A DNA stretch of 64,000 nt, taken from the NCBI GenBank assembly GCA_010093605.1, contig MU004203.1:86156-150155 (forward strand), in the 5' to 3' direction. Origin of the DNA: Lophium mytilinum. Its lineage: Eukaryota > Ascomycota > Dothideomycetes > Mytilinidiales > Mytilinidiaceae. Below the pieces are notes generated by a model. It ran no database searches. It saw only the letters and a program-made list of their open reading frames with translations, and was not told the DNA's origin. The position numbers and the translations under genes are program-made. Of the stretch, positions 34,841-46,562 are shown piece by piece (the first letter of the stretch is position 1; the number at the start of each line of letters is the position of its first letter).

Positions 34841-35306
34841 ATGAATCCGTACGCTGCTGACTCTGCTCACACCAACAACCCCCCGTCGCCCAGAGGTATT
34901 GCTTCAGACAGATAGTTTCACAATTTTTGACTTTGAAGCTGACAGTGAGCCACGCAGAGACCTCCTACTCGCTCTTTCCTACCATCGAATTGTCGCCAAT
35001 GCCGTCTGCGAGCATTCCCTCTACCACAACCAATTCTCCCTCGAAGCAAAGCCAACAACCTCTCCGCACCACAATGGCCGAAGTCAGCGAAAACCTCGCC
35101 GACTCCCGCACCAGGGCGATGAGATTCGCTAGGAGGAACCTAGCATACATCATCCTCGGCGTCTTCATAGTCGCTTGCATCCCAGCGGTCGTCGCCCTCT
35201 TCGTCTGTAAGTGCGGCCTGTCATTTAGCGCTTTGTTAACGAGCATTTGTGTTAATAAATAATAGTTGGCCGGAACTACTTCAACTCAAACCCAAGTACG
35301 GACTAG
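34841..35306 (+). CDS. Single-pass membrane protein, 118 aa
   Basis: Exon 1 34841-34895, intron 34896-34945 (50 nt), exon 2 34946-35206, intron 35207-35265 (59 nt; GTAAGT donor, TAG acceptor), exon 3 35266-35306. Both junctions are phase 1 and keep the frame. The product begins MNPYAADSAHTNNPPSPR and has a Ser/Thr/Pro-rich N-terminal part. A basic cluster (RTRAMRFARRN) precedes a hydrophobic segment at about 84-106 (YIILGVFIVACIPAVVALFV), with a short polar tail after it. Basic-before-membrane suggests an N-in orientation with a short exposed tail. An internal ATG at 35074 would give a 57-aa form starting 133 nt before the last splice site, exactly as in the gene at 10575. No family recognised. 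Confidence 0.6.
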
Positions 35307-35819
35307 AGCTAATTCCTCTTTCCGCACAGCTCGATCACAACTGCGGTCATGTAATGGCGTTTGCGGGTTGCACTTCTCGAAATACGATGATATCCCTGGC
35401 TAGTCATGTACACAGAGACGATACAAGTGTTACTTCAATTGAGCTGCAAACACAACGCGGCTTCAAGACAAACTTCATCTTCTTCTGATTTTGGGACCTG
35501 ACTTTGATGTGGTTCTACTAAGCCTGTAGAGCTCTGGCCATACTACAGAAGAAACTGTTGTGCAACGTTCTACAGGTTGTGAATGTGACCGTGTATGCGA
35601 TGGATTACGCACCTTTCTAGCACCGTCTGAGGTGGTCTGGTATGCTCTCAAAACTCCCAAGAGGATGGTTTGACAAGGCTAATAGTCCTCCGGTCCACCC
35701 CAAACGGTATTGGACTGCTCTAAGCTGCCTGCCCCAGCTGGAAACAAAGCGGCATATCAAAGGCACTAACGCTTTCAAGATCATCTTATGCTTGCAATGT
35801 AGACACTTCCTATGCATGA

Positions 35820-36880
35820 TGGCTCTAGCTCATTACCGTTTGAGGTCCCCCAATGCGTCATCAAAAATAATAAATATATAGTCTTAACAAGTGTAGTAGC
35901 CTGCCTTGCCATCTCTAACGGTGCTGGGCTGCTGCTATGTTCTCAACATAGCCCTAATTTTCCCCTGAATCGTCGCCAGCTATGTTGTCCTAAAGTGTCT
36001 CAGGAAACTAACTTGCCATGCTCCACGCTTAAGCTCGCATGTGAGACCAACCTTTTCCATATTCTTCTTCCATGTGTTCACCGCCGTCTGTAGTATCTTA
36101 AAGTGTCTTAAGAAACGATTTCGCAATGTTAATTGCTTAGGCTTGTGAAATATACTAGGCTTTTCTATACTCTTTTTCATATACTTACCGCCGTTGGTGG
36201 TGTCCTAAAGCGTGCTAGAAACCCACCTTGCAATGCTGTACACCTGTGCTCTCACCGCCGTCTGTGGTGCCGTGAGAAGTCCGAGGAAACCCGATAAGCT
36301 CATTTCTTGAGGCCTGAAGATCAGACCTTCTCTGTCGATGCTAGTTCTCTCTGCCCATTTTTCTTACCGGGCTAGACTACAGGGGGATTGAACATGTTCC
36401 CGCTTGGGAATCCTGCTAGCTTGCCACCGTTCGAGGTACCTCAGATACGTCATTAGAAGCTTAGAACTACTTGTGCTTCAAGGCAGTAGTGCAGGTCGTT
36501 GTCTTTCTTGTACGACTCCCCCATGTCTTTCCCTTGTCAAGATGGCGTCTTATTATATTGGAGATGATCCCTCTACGGATTTCCGCTCCTTCGCCGCCGT
36601 TAGAGGCGCTTGGATGCTTCATTACGAATCTACAAGAGATGGTATGGTCTGGAAAAGAGATACGAGACTACTAGCAAACTACAATACTCTAACAAAAAGA
36701 ACCTTTCAGAGCGTCCTGCCATAGTTTTGAAAGTCTAGAGACAGGGATGCACAAATTAGAGCCTCGAAACTAGATCTTCATTATTTACACTGCTCTGTGC
36801 TCCTCTTCTAGCTTAACTGGGGCTTACGTGATTGTAGATTTTCGCGGGTTTGCCGCTGTTTGAGGCATTTCGGTAGATAT
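35820..36880 (+). repeat. Degenerate repeats with a CACCGCCGT core
   Basis: At least four units around 35968, 36080, 36187 and 36256 contain ACCGCCGTYTGTRGT, then CTWAAGTGTCTYARGAAAC-like sequence (period about 70-115 bp). Four looser units (near 35838, 36425, 36590, 36850) carry CGTTYGAGGYxCYTxxGATxCGTCATT. The arrays are heavily diverged. No coding content is supported, though short frames cross them. Confidence 0.55.
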
Positions 36881-37359
36881 TTACACAACATGTCTGCTTG
36901 TGGACAAATGATTTGAAACCGCAGTCGAACCATAACAGTTCCAATACTGAAGAATGGTGATCTATCTTACTATATTATCAGGAGTCGGCAGAAAGATGAT
37001 TTCGAAGCCAGTAATTTAGACCTTCTCTTCCTGTACAACATTCACGCTTCCTTGCCAGCGTTTGACTGGCGTCGTCATATCACAGAAGGCTATCGCAGGG
37101 TATAAAAGTCCGAGCAATACAGTCTTGAGAGCGTTGTTCTAGCGGGATTGATTACGGGCAATTGCCCTCCCACAACTCCAAAGCTCTCTTCTTGGCTTCC
37201 ATACCCATGCACATCTGTTATGGCTCCGCTTCGCTTCAATCGCTCTCTCGTTATGATGGAGTATGGAAGTAGCGAAGGTGCCGGAGGAGGTGTTAAGAAG
37301 TCGCCACACCGCAGTTTGGTGGGGGCCATAGTATGGGGGGGGCGAGCAGCTCGCCGTTT
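36881..37359. other. Spacer between repeat clusters
   Basis: Nothing recognised. Confidence 0.4.
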
Positions 37360-37860
37360 CTGCACCATGTTAACCGCCTTTCATCAACGTTTGGAGTTTT
37401 TGAGCACCTTGAGAAAAAAATAAGATCGATGTCACGCTCATGACCCTTCAACTTTCAAACCCTATTTTCGCCCCGTGTTGAACGCCTTTCATCGACGTTT
37501 AGAGTCCTCTGGCGCCCCGAGAAAGATCAGTCCGGATGTCCGTTTCGCAACTCTGCAGCTTGCGCGACCAATTTCCGCACTGCTTTGGCTGCTCTTTACC
37601 GATGTTCAGGCCCCCCAAGCAGCATTAGAAGAGTCCAGGGAAATGTTATGGCTACTCTTCTCAAGTCTTACACCCCATCCCCGAATCGTTTTGATCGCCT
37701 TTTGCCGACTTTAGGGGCCCTCAAGCCAGCACGAGAAAGTCTTGCGAGAATTTCACGTATCTATCTCTTCTAACCTCGACGTGCCTTTTGACGCCGGTTT
37801 AATCCGTCTTGAACAACGTTTGAGGTGCCCTGGCAGCTTCGGGAATCGAAGCAGAAGGGA
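37360..37860 (+). repeat. Degenerate repeats, about 100-bp unit
   Basis: Four to five units contain GAACGCCTTTCATCGACGTT followed by TRGAGTxCTCTGGCGCCCCGAG-like sequence (near 37370, 37480, 37600, 37700, 37810). The core CGxTTxAGGxxCCCxxxGCAGC resembles the cores of the arrays further right. Confidence 0.5.
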
Positions 37861-38299
37861 AAGAAAGAGGATGTGAGAATACAAAGCTAGTCGTGAGGGA
37901 GCCTGGATGGTGATAGTTGCCTAGGGAGCTCTGGTGTTAGCTCTTGGAAGTTTTGTTCGTTTCGACAATAGATTAGTACATCTGAGCCACCTTTGGGGGT
38001 TGTAGGTGTATATGGGCAGGTGTGTGGGGGGCAGGTGTGTGGGGGTATGAGAGTAGAGATCTGGCTGTACGATAGTAGGAACTATACGCAGAGCCATGGG
38101 AGGCGCTTTCTTGCCTCCGGCTTCAAGTCCGGCTGGGTATCGATCACTGTCAGCAAGTCACGTGAGTGCCAAGACACTAAGACAAGAGCCGAGTTTCCTG
38201 CTGCTCTGTCCTCGGTTTCAACCACAACAAGTCAACCTCCTCATCTCGTGCTGCTGCCCGCCAAATGCTCTGGCCTCCTTATATATCCTCCGGCTAGTT

Positions 38300-39030
38300 T
38301 TTTGGTCATGGAGACCAACGTGGAGCTCTCGTCGCAAGCTGCTACCCCTCGACCCTCGGTTTACCTACCTTCGAAACAGAAATGCGAAGACTCTGGTGGC
38401 AAGTTGCTGGATAACCAAGGGCAGGAACACTTCTCTTCCCGTCGACGTTCTCCGCATTGAGGTGAACCAGCGCTACAGCTCTAAGCTGGACGAGGGACAG
38501 ACATCCAACATGATCAAATTTGCTGTTACCTACCCCAAGGAGTGCTGGGCTACTGTTGAAGCCGGGCACTATGGCTGCGCCGAGAAACTTGCCAGGACCG
38601 CGCCGAGCCGTGTCTACGTTTTCATCAGCTCATGTTCATGCCTGGTATGTTCTAGATGCTGCCTCTCTGATCTTTCCGCTGGGCTGACACCGTCATGAGG
38701 CCGATCCCATCAATGGGAGGCGTGCATAAGCTAGGATGAGACGCATCTGAAGCGCCATCACAGGCACAGTTATGAACATCGGCGACCCTATATTGTCCTC
38801 GACTCTCGGTTTACTTGCGTTCGACACAGAAATGCGAAGAAGACTCTGATGAGAAATTGTTGAACAGGATGGCTACGCCAAGAAACTTGATGGGACAAGC
38901 ACCGTCATGACTACCGGTGATACAAGAGTGCGAAGCAAACTCCAGTGGCAGATTTCTCGACAGGATGGCTACGCCGAAAAACTTGATGAGATAAGCACCG
39001 TCATGAATATCGGCGATACTAAAACGCTAT
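38300..39030 (+). repeat. Nested duplications of a coding-like segment
   Basis: CCTCGACYCTCGGTTTAC followed by ACAGAAATGCGAAGA occurs near 38345 and 38797 (about 452 bp apart). Within this, CAGGATGGCTACGCC followed by AAACTTGATG and a GCACCGTCATGA stretch is duplicated about 93 bp apart (near 38868 and 38961). One frame between reads LRIEVNQRYSSKLDEG and FAVTYPKECWATVEAGHYGC, which looks protein-like but matches nothing I know. Confidence 0.5.
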
Positions 39031-39390
39031 CGAGCCTGGGGGAAGCGGCATTTACGCTCATGGTAAGCGCCAAGCTAGGTAGGCTTCACAGCGAGACGAA
39101 TAGCTTCTCAGCCGTTCATGTGTCGAAACAGAGAAGTCCCTCATATTCGAGCGGTCGGGGCCAACGGGTGGGTGAAACAAAAGAAGTCATAGGTCCGCGG
39201 TGTGGGCTTGGGGTTCCAAGAAGAGGGCCAATGCAATGGTAAGTTCTGTTTCTTCGAGTGGAGTGATCTTGGACACGCTAACGTCTTACAAACCAGACTA
39301 CGTCCGCTCTGTAGAGATATGCTTTCGCAGCATTCATGAAGGGCAGCACACGCGCCCAAAACGCAAGATGTTTCCCCCAAGACATGTTGA

Positions 39391-39696
39391 GTGAGCTCGT
39401 GTTGTCTCAAGCGACCGACCTTCAACATGTCGCACGCGTACCAAAAGCCCACCCAGTCGTTTCCTAGCATTGCTGGAGCAAAACCCGACAAGCGAGCTCG
39501 TGTGGTCTCCAGTGACCAACCTTCAACATGTCACACGCGTACAAAAAGCCCACACAGTCGATTCCTAGCATTGCTGGAGCAAAATCCGACAAGCGAGCTC
39601 GGGTGGTCTCGAGCGACCAACCTTCAATATGTCGCACGCGAACAAAAAGCCCATCCAGTCATTTCCTAGCATTGCTGGAGCAAAATCCGACAAGCA
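39391..39696 (+). repeat. Three near-identical 101-bp tandem repeats
   Basis: Units starting TTCAACATGTCGCACGCG at 39421, 39522 and 39623 are spaced exactly 101 bp and are over 90% alike. Because 101 is not a multiple of three, the same protein-like reading (MSHAYQKPTQSFPSIAGAK) appears in a different frame in each copy. The low divergence marks a recent amplification compared with the surrounding arrays. The last unit runs into an open frame ending at 39838. Confidence 0.9.
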
Positions 39697-40484
39697 ACAG
39701 GCTCGCCGTCTGACTCCAGACTCGGAAATGCTCGAGTCTTGTGGACTGCTAGATGTCGTAGCTACCGGACAAGACCAGGCGAGGGAAAGCGGGGAAATTC
39801 GTCAAGCTATTGATCACTATTATACGAACAGGGAATGACGCTTGCTCCTAATCCTCGTAGTGTACCTGTCTTCCATAGTTCTTTCTTGAAACTCAGCCCT
39901 AGCCGTCGTATCTGCTCCCTCTTCCAGCGCGGCTTTATCTCTAGCATCTTTCTCATTCTTACTATTAGTAGGCTATATCTCTCTCTGTGCCTCTGCTCGA
40001 TGTGATGCTTACTACCGTGTCTGTGCTCTGCTAACTCTTGCGAGTGATTGTTTTTCGGTCACTCCTACACTCCACTTTTTTGGGGCCTGCTGAAGTCTGA
40101 TTGATCAATTGAGACTGACCTCAGGGGGCTCGCAGACTTCGGCATGGAACGACGGGCACCAGATGCGAGATAATCTGCTATGAGTTTGACGTCAATGCTG
40201 CTCCCTTCACCCGTCGCCAGGTAACCCCAGCATCCCAACTTCACCCCACAACTCGAGTCCCGTGACCTATCAATCGTCGCTTAGCTTCTTCAACCTTCAT
40301 CTACAGCTGCTCGTCGCGCTCCTCTTTCTCTCGTCAGTCTCAGCACATCACAATCTGAGAGCCCGGCGTCTAGCTTTTGCCTTCCTGATACCGCTGTTAA
40401 GCACGCCTCAACGACCTCCACAACTTCGCAGAACCCTCCCACTTCCTCTCCAATTCCCGCACCACCGCCGCTTCTCTCCCCACC
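39697..40484. other. Intergenic; upstream region of gene D
   Basis: An open frame ends at 39838, then a pyrimidine-rich stretch leads to the gene D start. No other feature seen. Confidence 0.45.
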
Positions 40485-41570
40485 ATGCCCCCAAAACGCA
40501 GCTCCCGCGGCAAAGCCCGCGCCGAACCCTCCAATCCCGCTCCTGTAAGCCTCCCCTTTGCTATCATCTTAACTAGAGCTGACTAGCCTCAGCCCCGCGT
40601 CCGACCAGGAATTCTGCCCCGTCACCGGGGCCGCGCGTATTTCACCGACGAATTGCTGCCCTACGACCCCGACGCCACGCGCTACATCTATAGAAACTTT
40701 GGACGGTACCCGGAGGCGGAGTGGCGCGCTGAGGAGGTGGCGTCTTCGCGCCAAAGAGACGTAATGGGCGATATGTTGGCTTCTGTGGGGTTTGAGGCTA
40801 CGATGGCTGAAGGGTTGCACTATTTGAACACTTTGCCCGCAACTCACGCACGCGTTGTGCCTAGCCGCGCACGCCCTGGCCGCCTTGTCGTGCCTGTTGT
40901 TCCTGTTGTCGCTGCCGTAGAGGAGGAAGAGGGTGGAGAAATGGTGGAAGAAGAAGCGGAAGAGGCCGTAGAAGAAGCAGAGAAAGCTGAAGAAGAGGAG
41001 AAAGAGGAGTTAGAAGAAGCGGAACAAGAGGAGGGAGAGGAAGAGAACGATGACGACGAAGAGGACGAAGACACCACCACCGCCGGCCCCAGCACGTCCA
41101 AGAAGTTCTGCCCTAGTGAACAAAACCGCGACTTCAAGCAGAACCCCCTGGTACCCGGCGTTCCTGATCCGGCCCTCTTCGTAGTACGAGGGACCTTCAA
41201 GGGCGTTGATACCACCAGAACCTACCCCGGCGTGGCGAACTTCGACTGGAACAACAAGAAGTCGGTCAAGACGCTGCTTAACTGGCGTAGCCAGATCTAC
41301 CTACGCGCTGGGGCCTCTAATAAGAAGGTGAGGTTCTTCTCCGCTGCCGAGACCCAGTGGTTGGAACACTACTGGACTCAAGTCCTCAGCGACGTGCGCA
41401 GCGACCCGGCGGCTGGATTGCCATCCCAGGCCGATATCACTGCCGCCTTCAACGCGGCCTTTCCGGCCTCCCACCGCACCCAAGCGTCGGTCAGCAGTGC
41501 GATCAGTCGGCCCGGATCTAAGTGCAGGGGTCTGAAGGAAGAGGCGGAGAGGGTGATTCGGGACCGTTGA
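40485..41570 (+). CDS. Family gene D: short SANT-like-only member, 345 aa
   Basis: Exon 1 40485-40544 (MPPKRSSRGKARAEPSNPAP), intron 40545-40592 (48 nt; GTAAGC donor, GCTGAC branch, CAG acceptor, phase 0), exon 2 40593-41570. The N-terminus is basic, like gene E's MAPRKRKQ. Residues about 115-175 are an almost pure Glu/Ala/Asp run. The C-terminal block (about 235-330) has VANFDWNNKKSVKTLLNWRS, FSAAETQWLEHYW and ASHRTQASVSSAISRPGSK. It aligns with VDWALNMWITRLNAWRRQ, WSKEDIAWV and HPGTHRTQRALSCMAMR of gene A. The GDG core and cysteine cluster are absent, so D is the complement of C, which has only the core. By analogy with SANT/Myb domains the block may bind DNA or histone tails; that is inference. 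Confidence 0.82.
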
Positions 41571-42667
41571 GGGGAGTGGCGAGAGGGGGGCTTGATATCG
41601 GGGATGGTGCGGAGAGGTTTTTGGGGAGTAGATAGTCATTTGGAGGTCCCTGGACGGTGCGGAGTGTCTGGCTGTGTGCCTGTCTCCTTGGTCCGATTCT
41701 GGTGGGTTTGGAGCTGTGCGGCGGTATAAGCCTGGCAATCGAAACTGTTTGCGCTGGCTCTGAGCCGACTGTCTGATGTAGCTACCTTGGACTGATATTT
41801 TTGGGAATCTGTGAATGATACGAAGATATATGAAACCACGCACAATGTAGTTCGCTAACCCATTAAGTATCACAACAGACGTTCAGCAGGCGCACGGCAA
41901 TGGGTACTTTACAGATATGAGAGTCATTCAAGCGTCTACTTGCCCCGGATCTGGGTTGGAGCAAAGGAACTTCTTTTGGAATATTAAGGATCAGGATTGA
42001 GAAATGCTTGACCCAGTTGCCGGAAGCATGATGTTCATTGTCTCCCGCTTTTGGGACGACGTAGGATATAGGTGGAAAAGGCAGTCTCCGAAATCGAAAG
42101 TACGCCAATGAGAATCTATGGTTGTCTGCTTAGGTACAAACCTTTATATCTTTGCCTCTGCTACTGTATAGTACCAGGTCATGAGTTTGGGCACCTGGGT
42201 ATACCAGGACTTTGGCTTCACTCTTGCTCCATTGACACCACTGTAAGGAGCGCCTCAGGCAACATGACCTTGACCAGTCAAAGAGCGGTCTAGTTTCCAC
42301 TGGGTCGAATTCTATATTGCATCTCGAGTTCCACACCCATTATTCATCCTTCCAGCCCCGTTCTTTGATCTTTCTCATCTGCAGGATTGCTCCCCGGTTA
42401 AAAACCACTTCCAGGGCGGAGGGTCCAGCGCAGCTACTAGTCATTGAGTATATGTTGGTGGTGGACGAGGAGGAGGAGGAGGAGGCATCACTCGCTATGA
42501 GCAAATCCATGGCGAGATAGATGATGAAGGAAGGAGCGGAGCTAAGAGGGAGGCACGATAACTCTCATGAGTGCGGTACAGTGATCTACTGATAAATTAA
42601 CTAGGGGAATTCGTTTTGAATGCCGTAAGAATCGAATCAAGGTGAATTGAAATTCAACCATGCCTGA
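41571..42667. other. Gene D 3' flank
   Basis: Only short overlapping frames. No repeat or RNA gene recognised. Confidence 0.4.
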
Positions 42668-43387
42668 TCAGACTGGTACGAACGCATAGGCGGAGTCCCT
42701 ATCTTTGTGTATTCCAGCAAGGTCGAGAAGCAGGACTCGGTCCTCGGTAGTTATCAAACCAAGAGGTTCCCGTTTGCCGGTTGTGAGCAGTCTGGAGTTC
42801 GAGTGCGGAGTTGAGCGCCCCTCGATTGTCTTTCGTCTCACAATCTCATTGGCGTCGATTGTGTTTTGGGCCTGTGATGGTATTTTTGATATTCCAATAT
42901 CTTCTGTAGCGTTCGCCGGCGTCTTCGAGTCTAGAGTCGTCTTGCCCTACGTATTGAAATTGAGAGGGAGCCCGAATGCCTTTTCTGAGGCCCGGCGTGA
43001 GGCTGTCAGTTGCGCAAAAGCTTTCCTAAGCCAGAGATTCAACCCTTCAGCTTGTCTTGAGAATGACCCGTCCAGCCAAATAACATCTTTGGTAGGCCCC
43101 ATCATCTGCTCGTCTTTGTCTGATGCCTCGTTCACTTCCCAGGCAAGGCCACGCGCGATTGCCCGTGGGGCCGTGGCCAGGAAGAGTGTCGTCATATGTG
43201 ATCCGCAGAGGTATGGGTGATGCTCAAGCATCTCTAGAAGGACGGTGACATACCTGTAGTCGGTAAATTTACAGGGCTCAGCCGCGGAGAGAAGCATTGG
43301 TCGCCGATATTTTGAAAGCAGAGGGCGGCTGAGAGGTCGAGGAATGCGCCTGGGGCAGAACTTTTGGGGGTACCACATGATGAGCAA
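42668..43387 (-). pseudogene. Possible unknown gene interrupted by one in-frame stop
   Basis: The minus-strand frame from 43387 gives FTDYRYVTVLLEMLEHHPYL, FLATAPRAIARGLAWEVNEA and DVIWLDGSFSRQAEGLNLWL. After a single TAG the same frame continues for about 93 codons (KTTLDSKTPANATEDIG... ITTEDRVLLLDLAGIHKDRD). Long readability on both sides of one stop suggests either a recently broken gene or an unrecognised intron covering the stop; I found no good donor-acceptor pair. Domain not recognised. A plus-strand frame over the same bases (42705-43220) has no better support. Confidence 0.35.
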
Positions 43388-45811
43388 TTATATCATTTTG
43401 CGATGTAGTTCGTGATTTACTCTTCTTGCTAGGTCGTATGTATCGTCTCAAAGTCTTTGCGTACACATCATTTTCCGCCTTTACGTCATTGCTTTACGAA
43501 GTGAATTTCCAAAATAGGGAACTAGGTTTTCCACATGTATCATAAGCGTACAATGCGTATTTTTCTCACTCGACCATTATCCTTCGAAGGTCTAAATATA
43601 CTTGAAATCTCGATGTTGGGTGTAAGATCTCCAATAACTCGGGATGCCCAATTATAGTAATTTTTTTAGTTTAGTACTTACTGTTTTCTTTTTATCATAC
43701 TGCCCTGAATAACGCCGCAAACTTGAGTGCTCGGCCTGACTATCATCGTCTTCATGCCATCCAGCGTTAGCGGTGGCCTCTCACAAATCCAGCTTGCAGT
43801 CACTTGAACCGCGTGTTCCTTGAATCAGGTCACGCGTCCAAAGTGAAGACAAATGATATCCCATGTGGAGATCCTTGCCAGAAGGGTACAGCCTGGCAAC
43901 TAATTTCTTGCCGCATCCACGATAAGCAAACAAGACTATGCCCAATTTCATGGAGCTCTTCCGCCCAGTTGTCTCAACAATGGTGGCGGAAGGTTTCGAT
44001 GTGGGATTGAGCCTTCGGGAAGTACCGTCCATGGTGCATGAAGCCACGCCATTCGTATCTGGCCGGTGGAAGCCGTTAGCACGAAGATTGACGCAAGGAA
44101 GCGGAGGAAACTCAAGATGCTGAAGGAAGGAGATTCAACGGAAGAAGAGCAAGCCGCGAGAGGAAGCCGAAGTAAATGCAGAGGGGGAGCCGGAAGAGGC
44201 AGAAGTCCTGCTGGGAAGGACACTCTGACTTTACCAGATCTCCTTTGCTATAAGCCCCTTTCGCCTTCACTCGTCTCTCCTCTCAGCTGGCAAATCTCGA
44301 GCCTGCCTTCGTGGTTGTGTGAATGTCCTTCCTTCATATACTTGCCTAGGGACATCACCACAAAGCCTTCTCCATACGCCTTTCCATCACGGAGATCGGT
44401 TGTTGGGCTCCGTTGAGGTGCTTCTTTCTTTCCAGGAAGCAGCCTTCCATCTTTAGGAGAGGGCCAAAAGCCGACGCCGACCTATACCATGGATCGCTTC
44501 TTCCAAGGCAAGTCAGACAGTCAACTACTTGATGGGCGACCCTGTCTCCCGTGAGCGGAATCCTTTAAATCAACTCTAGCAGATTGTTCCTCGAACAAAT
44601 CAGCAGGGCAGCCAGCAACCCCAGAATCGGTGCGCGTTCCTCCTCTCATCAAGGATCTCTTGTTTCTCCTGCCAACGGATTCGAACAATGAACCATCCTC
44701 CAATATGTAGAACAGCTCCTTGAAAGTGTTTTGTGATATAATGGCTTTCGGGCAGCGGCGAGGAGGACGAAGGCGGAGGAATAGGAATGGTTCGACGGCC
44801 ATCCGGGCTCTTGTTGATCAAAGGGATGTAGTTGTGGGGCTAAGGATTTAGGTGGGCTCGAAGGATGTGCGGGTTTCGGGTTGTTCTGGAATCGTCAAAG
44901 CCATTCGAGAACAAACAATATACTTCTCTTGCCAAAAAAGATGTGTATGCGGAGTGACACCGTGATGTGCGAGGGCTTGGGCTGGGTTCGCGTCATTCTG
45001 TTTTCCATTCGCTCAATCATGGAAGTGACGAGATAGAGATGGACCCAGCGCTGTCAAAACGTGCGTTCCGTAATCCTTGGATGCGCGCCACGCTCAGTGA
45101 AGTTGAATAGGGGCAATACCTGACAGATGCTTCTAGGGCTTTCAGATTTTGATGCCGGAGGTGCCGCCGCTGCCTAAGACTGAGGACAATGGTCGGGAGG
45201 AGGCGGGAGAGGTCGCGATTGGCTTCAGGTCAAGGACTTCTCGCCGCTGAGAAGATTTGAGACAGAAGAAAGCCGTAAGACGAGGATAACGCACCCGCGG
45301 AGGTCCAAATGATGTGGTCACGGTGGTGTTGTTGTTGCTGCGTGATCGCCGCGTGTTCACTGAGGCGATGCTGCTCAAGTCCTCACGATTGGCCTACAGC
45401 ACAACAAAAAGCGGTAGAAAGCCTTTGAATTAGCTGCAAGAGGGTACGAGGCCGTATTCTTAGACATTAGATACGTGAAGCAGGCCGATCGGCTCGAGCG
45501 TGGTGTTGCGCCAGTTCGCTGTTGCGGCCTACAGCCAACGAAACAAAATCGAAAAAAATGAACGAAAAGTGCAAAAAGATTCGCCCGAAAAGCCTCATTT
45601 CACCACCTTTTTGGCGACCAGCAACACCAAAAGAAAGGGAAATCAACCCAGAAGCCCGTATATGAAGCCTTTATAAAGTGCAAAAAAAATGCAAAAGAGT
45701 TGCAGCCACCAAGGAAGACTATGAGGAAGTCAACCTGGAGACTCAGTCTCTATATCACCAGTCGCCGTGCCGCGCGTCGAACACAAGTACAACAAAGGGA
45801 CGTACCTTGAT
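43388..45811. other. No firm gene
   Basis: Several short frames on both strands (for example 44521-44802 minus, with IISQNTFKELFYILEDGSLF) look mildly protein-like without a recognised family. The stretch 45530-45700 is A-rich. Confidence 0.35.
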
Positions 45812-45849
45812 GAGCAGTGGTAAGGAGTCGAACCTTTCGCCACTGTGCC
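45812..45849 (-). other. tRNA acceptor/T-arm-like hairpin
   Basis: On the minus strand CAGTGG and CCACTG flank AAGG-TTCGACT-CCTT. This is a perfect B-box (GGTTCGACTCC) and seven-base T-loop stacked on a six-pair stem, like the acceptor plus T-arm half of a tRNA with the D and anticodon arms missing. A full tRNA cannot be folded here. It may be a tRNA-derived relic or chance. Confidence 0.35.
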
Positions 45850-46562
45850 ATTTAAGGCGAAGGGAGGCCAGAATATTAAGGTTTATAACCATAGGTTCAG
45901 GTCAGATCTCTTTACTTAGTATTATGGGTTGGGGATCTCGCTGCGAGTAGTGCACCCCCACTCAATCAGCCCACGCTCGCCGCACGCCTCCACGGCAACC
46001 ATCTATGCAACCACCGACTCGCCGCCCTACCTAGGCTGGCTCATTATCGGCCTCCACAACGCGACTTGTGTAATTACTATGCGGCGGCACATCAACCACG
46101 AGTCTTACAGTCCATCTCGTCCTTTCTCCTGCAGACAGTGAGCAAGAAGTCCTCCACTCATTTTAAGAATCGGATGCCCCCTAATAGTACCCACGACGCC
46201 GGCAAACATAGTCCCGACAGCAGCAGCTGCCCCGTGCGCATGGTGTTTTGTCGCCAGCTGCCCCTCCTCTGACCCCGACGCCGCCACCACCCGCCCTCAC
46301 TGAACAGCACGAGGCCATCGCAGCCCCTGAGCAGCATGGTAAGCTCATCTCCCTATAGCGACAGCGACCATCAACTTACAGACGTCCAAGAGACAGGTGA
46401 GCGGCACCCCGAGGCGCGTTTTCGCAGCGTCTGCCGCATTGTGCGGGCAAAACCCTCTCCCCCGAGTTCTCCGCCGCATCGCATCTTTGACTCCACAACG
46501 ACCAAGCCCGCGCACTTCGCGGCATCTACCATCCCTTTTGACTGGATGGATACCTGCTAGCT
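45850..46562. other. No gene recognised
   Basis: Only short frames. No repeat recognised. Confidence 0.4.

Noticed and set aside
35295-35400. An extra 34-nt intron extending the 118-aa membrane protein
   Set aside because: Shorter than any other intron in the window and below the usual fungal minimum; the frame ends cleanly without it.
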